Source of the DNA: Aliiroseovarius sp. Z3
GTDB taxonomy: Bacteria; Pseudomonadota; Alphaproteobacteria; Rhodobacterales; Rhodobacteraceae
NCBI RefSeq assembly: GCF_029105185.1
Contig: NZ_JAFMZK010000009.1
Coordinates: forward strand, 62,001-126,000
Direction: 5' to 3'
Length of the DNA stretch: 64,000 bases
The stretch's first letter is position 1. The number at the start of each line of letters is the position of its first letter. The notes under the pieces were generated by a model. That model ran no database searches and had not been told where the DNA came from. It saw nothing but the letters and a program-made list of their open reading frames with translations. Shown here piece after piece: positions 60,862 to 64,000 of the stretch. The translations under genes and the position numbers were made by a program.

Positions 60862-62078
60862 GCGGCGTTCGTCTTGGCAGACGGTGCTTTTACATCCGCT
60901 GCCGCCGCAACCAACGCATCCGCAATGAAATCCAGATCGGGCCGTTTCAGCCGCACGGGAAGGCGCGTGTCACAGGCGCGCATCAACATGTCGCGGGTCT
61001 GTGGCAACTCGCCCTGATCGCCGATGAAATGCCAGTTCCAGAAGGCGCGCGCGTTGTCCGTGCTCATCCCGAACACCTGGACCGAGACACCGCGCTGCTT
61101 CGCGGCGTCCTGAAAGGCGCGGGTGTCGTCGTCGCTCATGCCAACAAGGTTGAACTGGATGGAATCCGGCGCGCGGGTTTCCGGGGAAAGAGGTGGCGGT
61201 ACGTCGATCCACGGGCTTTGGTTCAGCTTCTCGGCGACGTAATCGTGGTTCTTCAGCCCATCTGTCACCCGGCGCTGCAACTCGCCCAACTGGGGCCGGA
61301 TAACCGCCGCCGACAGGTTCGACAGGCGCGTGTTATACAGCGGCAATTGGTTCTGCCAGCGTGCAAATGCGTCCTCTAGGCTTGATGTATTGTCGCCGTG
61401 CGGGGCTTTGTGCTTTTTCCAATTGTGCTCATACGCGCCCGACATGATGACGGCGCGGGCAATCAGATCGGCATCATCTGTGATCAGGATCCCGCCTTCG
61501 CCTGCGTTCAGCATCTTGTAGGACTGGAACGAGAAACAGCCGATCTTGCCGATGGTTCCGATCTTGCACCCGTGCCACAATGTGCCCAGCGAATGGGCGG
61601 CGTCTTCGATCACCGGAACGCCCGCCGCATCGCACAGCGCCATGATGGCGTCCATGTCGGACGTATGCCCGCGCATGTGACTGATGATCACCGCCTTGAC
61701 GTCACCGGTCAGCTTGGCCGCGAAATCATCCATGTCGATGCGGTAATTGTCTTTGACCTCAACCAGCACCGGTTGGCAATCGGCATGCACGACCGAGCTT
61801 GGCACGGCGGCAAAGGTGAAGGCCGGGATCAGAACCTTGGCATCGCGTGGCAGGTTCAGCGCCTTCAGCGACAGAAACAGCGCGGCTGAGCAGCTGGCCA
61901 CGGCCAGCGCATATTTTGCGCCCATCATCTCGGCAAATTCGGCCTCTAGCAGGCTGACAGGGGCATCTTCGGGTGCGGTGTATCGAAACAGGTCGCCGGA
62001 TTGCAAAAGCCGGTCAATCTCGGCGCGGGCGGCTTCGGGGATGGGTTCGGCGTCATAGACGTTGGGGGCAAGGGTCAA
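60858..62078 (-). CDS. DegT/DnrJ/EryC1 family PLP-dependent aminotransferase
   Basis: 406 residues. PLP site lysine in SFQSYKMLNAGEGG, IEDAAHSLGTLWHG aspartate, FTFAAVPSSVVHADCQPV. Sugar or amino-compound aminotransferase; substrate unknown. TTG 62078 chosen, as AGGAG is six bases before and no ATG precedes the conserved NVYDAEPIPEAARAE. Downstream of the glutamine-synthetase-like gene with 200 bases and a hairpin between. Confidence 0.88.
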   Translation of the reverse strand: MTLAPNVYDAEPIPEAARAEIDRLLQSGDLFRYTAPEDAPVSLLEAEFAEMMGAKYALAVASCSAALFLSLKALNLPRDAKVLIPAFTFAAVPSSVVHADCQPVLVEVKDNYRIDMDDFAAKLTGDVKAVIISHMRGHTSDMDAIMALCDAAGVPVIEDAAHSLGTLWHGCKIGTIGKIGCFSFQSYKMLNAGEGGILITDDADLIARAVIMSGAYEHNWKKHKAPHGDNTSSLEDAFARWQNQLPLYNTRLSNLSAAVIRPQLGELQRRVTDGLKNHDYVAEKLNQSPWIDVPPPLSPETRAPDSIQFNLVGMSDDDTRAFQDAAKQRGVSVQVFGMSTDNARAFWNWHFIGDQGELPQTRDMLMRACDTRLPVRLKRPDLDFIADALVAAAADVKAPSAKTNAA

Positions 62079-62241
62079 AGTCGGCTCCTGCTCGTGTGGA
62101 CGAGAATCGGGTCGATTTCGATTTGCCGAAACTCTTCTTCGGATAATCCGTAGATGAGTTGCCCCCGAAAAACCAGAGAAATGTGCCGGTCCGGGTGGTC
62201 TGAACACGCACCCGCCGATGATTGCCCGACTGCGAAACCGT

Positions 62242-62270
62242 CAGGGCGCGTCGTTTCCCGACGCGCCCTG
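62242..62270 (-). terminator. Strong hairpin after the glutamine-synthetase-like gene
   Basis: CAGGGCGCGTCG (62242-62253) and CGACGCGCCCTG (62259-62270), perfect 12-base stem, five-base loop. Little T-run on the minus strand (ACGGTTT), so termination may be partial and the aminotransferase could still be transcribed from the same promoter. Confidence 0.65.
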
Positions 62271-62277
62271 CCTTGTC

Positions 62278-63657
62278 TTAGACGTTCAACAGAAGATGTT
62301 CGCGTTCCCATGGGCTGATAACCTGAAGGAACTCGTTGTATTCGGTCTGTTTCACGATCGAATAAACGCGCGCAAATTCCGGCCCCAGAACCTCATGCAG
62401 GCTTGTTGCCTTGTCAAAAAGTTCAAGCGCGAAGCCCAGATCGCGGGGAATATCTTCATCCCCTTCATAGGCGTCACCGCGATATTGCGCGGTCGGCCGC
62501 TTTTCTTCCACAAGGCCAAGATAACCCGCAGCGAGGCTGGCAGCGATCCCGAGATAGGGGTTGCAATCCATGCCTGCGATACGATTTTCCACCCGCCGGG
62601 CCTTGGGCGAGGACAACGGCACGCGGATGCCCGTTGTGCGGTTGTCACGGCCCCATTCCAGATTGATGGGGGCGGCATTGTCTTTCACATAACGGCGATA
62701 GCTGTTCACATATGGCGCCAGCACCGCCACCGCGCTGGGCAGGTGGTTCTGCATCCCGGCGATAAAGTGGAAAAACGCGTCCGTGTCGCCGCCCTGCGGT
62801 CCGGCAAAGATGTTTTCGCCGGTTTTGCGATCCAGAACCGAGTGGTGGATATGCATGGCCGAACCCGGTTCTTCGGCGATCGGCTTCGCCATGAAGGTGG
62901 CAAAGCAATCGTGACGCAATGCTGCCTCGCGGATCAGGCGTTTGAAATAGAAAACTTCGTCCGCCAGCTTGATCGGGTCGCCGTGGATCAGGTTGATCTC
63001 CAACTGTCCCGCACCGCCTTCCTGGGTGATGCCGTCGATCTCAAACCCTTGCGCTTCGGCGAAATCATAGATGTCGTCAATGACAGGGCCAAATTCATCG
63101 ACCGCCGTCATCGAATAGGCCTGACGTGCAGCAGCAGGGCGGCCCGAGCGGCCCATCATCGGCTTGATCTTCTCAGCCGGGTCAATGTTGCGCGCGACCA
63201 GATAGAACTCCATCTCGGGCGCGACGATCGGCTCCCATCCCTTGGCGTGATACAAATCAACCACCCGCCGCAGCACATTGCGCGGGCTGAAGGGGATCGG
63301 GTTCTTCTTGCGATCAAACGCATCATGGATGACCTGAAGCGTCCAGTCGCCTGTCCAGGGCGCGGCGGTGGCGGTGGACATGTCGGGCACCAGTGTCATG
63401 TCACGCTCGATGAACCCTTCATCGCCCGCGGCTTCGCCCCAATCCCCGGTGATGGTCTGATAAAACACACTGTCGGGCAGGTGGAAGTAATCCTGCCGCG
63501 CGAACTTGCCAGCGGGCACGGCCTTTCCGCGTGCAATGCCGGGCAGGTCCGAGATGATACACTCAACCTCGTCCAGCCGCTTGCCATCAAGATATTGCTG
63601 TGCGGCTTCGGGCAGGTCTTGCATCCACGTGTTGGGATCTGTCTTCGAACTGTCCAT
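62278..63657 (-). CDS. Glutamine synthetase family protein (gamma-glutamylputrescine synthetase-like)
   Basis: 459 residues. GS fold marks: APEMEFYLVARN (Glu metal ligands), GGAGQLEINLIHGDP, GSAMHIHHSVLD, and NRTTGIRVPLSS, NRIAGMDCNPYLGIAASLAAGYLG. Longer amide-ligase loops than GlnA fit the PuuA group that gamma-glutamylates amines. ATG 63657 shares one base with the stop of the upstream amidotransferase (TGATG). Works with that gene in polyamine or other amine metabolism by context. Confidence 0.9.
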   Translation of the reverse strand: MDSSKTDPNTWMQDLPEAAQQYLDGKRLDEVECIISDLPGIARGKAVPAGKFARQDYFHLPDSVFYQTITGDWGEAAGDEGFIERDMTLVPDMSTATAAPWTGDWTLQVIHDAFDRKKNPIPFSPRNVLRRVVDLYHAKGWEPIVAPEMEFYLVARNIDPAEKIKPMMGRSGRPAAARQAYSMTAVDEFGPVIDDIYDFAEAQGFEIDGITQEGGAGQLEINLIHGDPIKLADEVFYFKRLIREAALRHDCFATFMAKPIAEEPGSAMHIHHSVLDRKTGENIFAGPQGGDTDAFFHFIAGMQNHLPSAVAVLAPYVNSYRRYVKDNAAPINLEWGRDNRTTGIRVPLSSPKARRVENRIAGMDCNPYLGIAASLAAGYLGLVEEKRPTAQYRGDAYEGDEDIPRDLGFALELFDKATSLHEVLGPEFARVYSIVKQTEYNEFLQVISPWEREHLLLNV

Positions 63658-64000
63658 CACTTGTCCCCTTTATTCAGGATCTGTGCCATCTGGTCTGCGA
63701 ATTTGTCGGCGTCTATGGTCTGTGTCAGCCCGTCTTGGGCGTGGGACAGTATGTCCTCGGATATGTTGCCGCGACCGCGGTATTTGATCAAAGCGTCGAT
63801 CATCTTGGCGGTAAATTCCGGGTGGGGCTGGATTGTCATGATCTTGTCGCCAATCATCAACCCGGCATTCTGGCAAAAATCGTTCGAGGCAAAGACACGC
63901 GCCCCTTCGGGCAGCTCGGTCACCTGATCCTGATGCCACGCATTCAAGGCGACCTGTTCGCCGTCAATGTCATAGACCTGACGCCCTACGGCCCAGCCGC
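63657..64000 (-). CDS. Class I glutamine amidotransferase-like protein, 5' end beyond window
   Basis: C-terminal 114 codons only; the nucleophile Cys lies outside. The His-Glu pair (IMTIQPHPEF) and NAWHQDQV, FASNDFCQNAG match GMP-synthase-like class I amidotransferases, the type that is paired with PuuA-like enzymes (PuuD role is cleavage of the gamma-glutamyl bond). TGATG overlap with the synthetase-like gene. Function follows from family and neighbour. Confidence 0.82.
   Translation of the reverse strand, partial: GWAVGRQVYDIDGEQVALNAWHQDQVTELPEGARVFASNDFCQNAGLMIGDKIMTIQPHPEFTAKMIDALIKYRGRGNISEDILSHAQDGLTQTIDADKFADQMAQILNKGDK

Noticed and set aside
62075-62311. 78-residue ORF between the synthetase-like and aminotransferase genes
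   Set aside because: It runs through the hairpin at 62242-62270 and has no ribosome site; its end overlaps the TTG start. A short internal start cannot be excluded but is not supported.
62218-63927. 569-residue ORF opposite the glutamine-synthetase-like gene
   Set aside because: Shadow of the conserved minus-strand gene.
1-64000. tRNA, rRNA, CRISPR, insertion sequence or prophage
   Set aside because: Checked the gaps for T-arm-like sequence, regularly spaced repeats, and transposase or integrase motifs; none seen. The muramidase/holin set has no structural phage gene beside it.

Overview
The window looks like chromosomal DNA of a marine alphaproteobacterium of the Roseobacter group (Rhodobacteraceae). 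The signs are a high-GC coding style, a TRAP-type C4-dicarboxylate system with its own two-component regulator, an imuA-imuB-dnaE2 mutasome, a fused indolepyruvate:ferredoxin oxidoreductase, short PurL, GrxD/BolA and ZapA neighbourhoods typical of that family, and a dispersed intergenic repeat with a GGGATATTT core. No prophage, plasmid backbone, insertion sequence, CRISPR array, rRNA or tRNA was found. Nearly every gene is a housekeeping or catabolic gene.

Layout, left to right. 1-506: 3' truncated infC with an AUA start. 807-1511: Ala-rich membrane-anchored protein. 1600-6251: assimilatory sulfate reduction operon (DUF2849-cysI-cysH-DUF934, then fpr) with a divergent Lrp-type regulator. 6372-14006: a P450 back to back with dctB-dctD-dctP-dctQ-dctM. 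14127-21690: small DUF2892 protein, Crp/Fnr-type regulator, and the valine/isobutyryl-CoA catabolic genes (acyl-CoA dehydrogenase, hydroxyisobutyryl-CoA hydrolase, mmsB, and mmsA further on) with a glutamate-cysteine-ligase-like gene between them. 21877-23905: LysR, CBS-domain protein, coaD. 24014-29368: SOS-type mutasome. 29524-36116: central carbon genes (two gap paralogues with a 47-residue membrane protein between them, and tkt). 36358-38863: cell division pair (coiled-coil protein + ZapA), MliC-like lipoprotein/secreted protein, GrxD, BolA, Cys-rich protein. 38867-41212: purL and a probable ~84-nt trans-acting sRNA. 41467-45943: LysR and indolepyruvate oxidoreductase. 46068-52960: murI, argC and ccmE, ccmF, ccmH interrupted by a five-gene, fully overlapping lysis-like cassette. 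53083-57631: enoyl-CoA hydratase (PaaG-like), GNAT, GFA, gltA, gltX. 57787-64000: comEC, LysR, DegT-type aminotransferase, glutamine-synthetase-like enzyme and a class I glutamine amidotransferase cut by the window edge.

The most unusual items are: (i) a GH108 muramidase, a holin-family protein, a one-TM holin-like peptide, a 45-residue basic peptide and a five-TM protein, all with overlapping ends, sitting between ccmE and ccmF; (ii) a DctD response regulator that lacks the GAFTGA loop and the Walker A lysine expected of a sigma-54 activator, next to a perfect inverted repeat; (iii) an unannotated-type sRNA with a CCUCCCUGUU linker downstream of LysR; (iv) a near-consensus promoter whose spacer is filled by a 7+7 bp inverted repeat in front of the indolepyruvate oxidoreductase; (v) tandem gap genes with opposite NAD/NADP signatures and a 47-codon TTG-start gene between them; and (vi) a three-copy intergenic repeat, one copy of which forms a long hairpin and supplies the ribosome binding site of the Crp-type gene.

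Family assignments come from motifs read by eye and from memory; no database search was run. Starts were chosen by ribosome binding site and overlap, and several non-ATG starts (ATA, GTG, TTG) are proposed.
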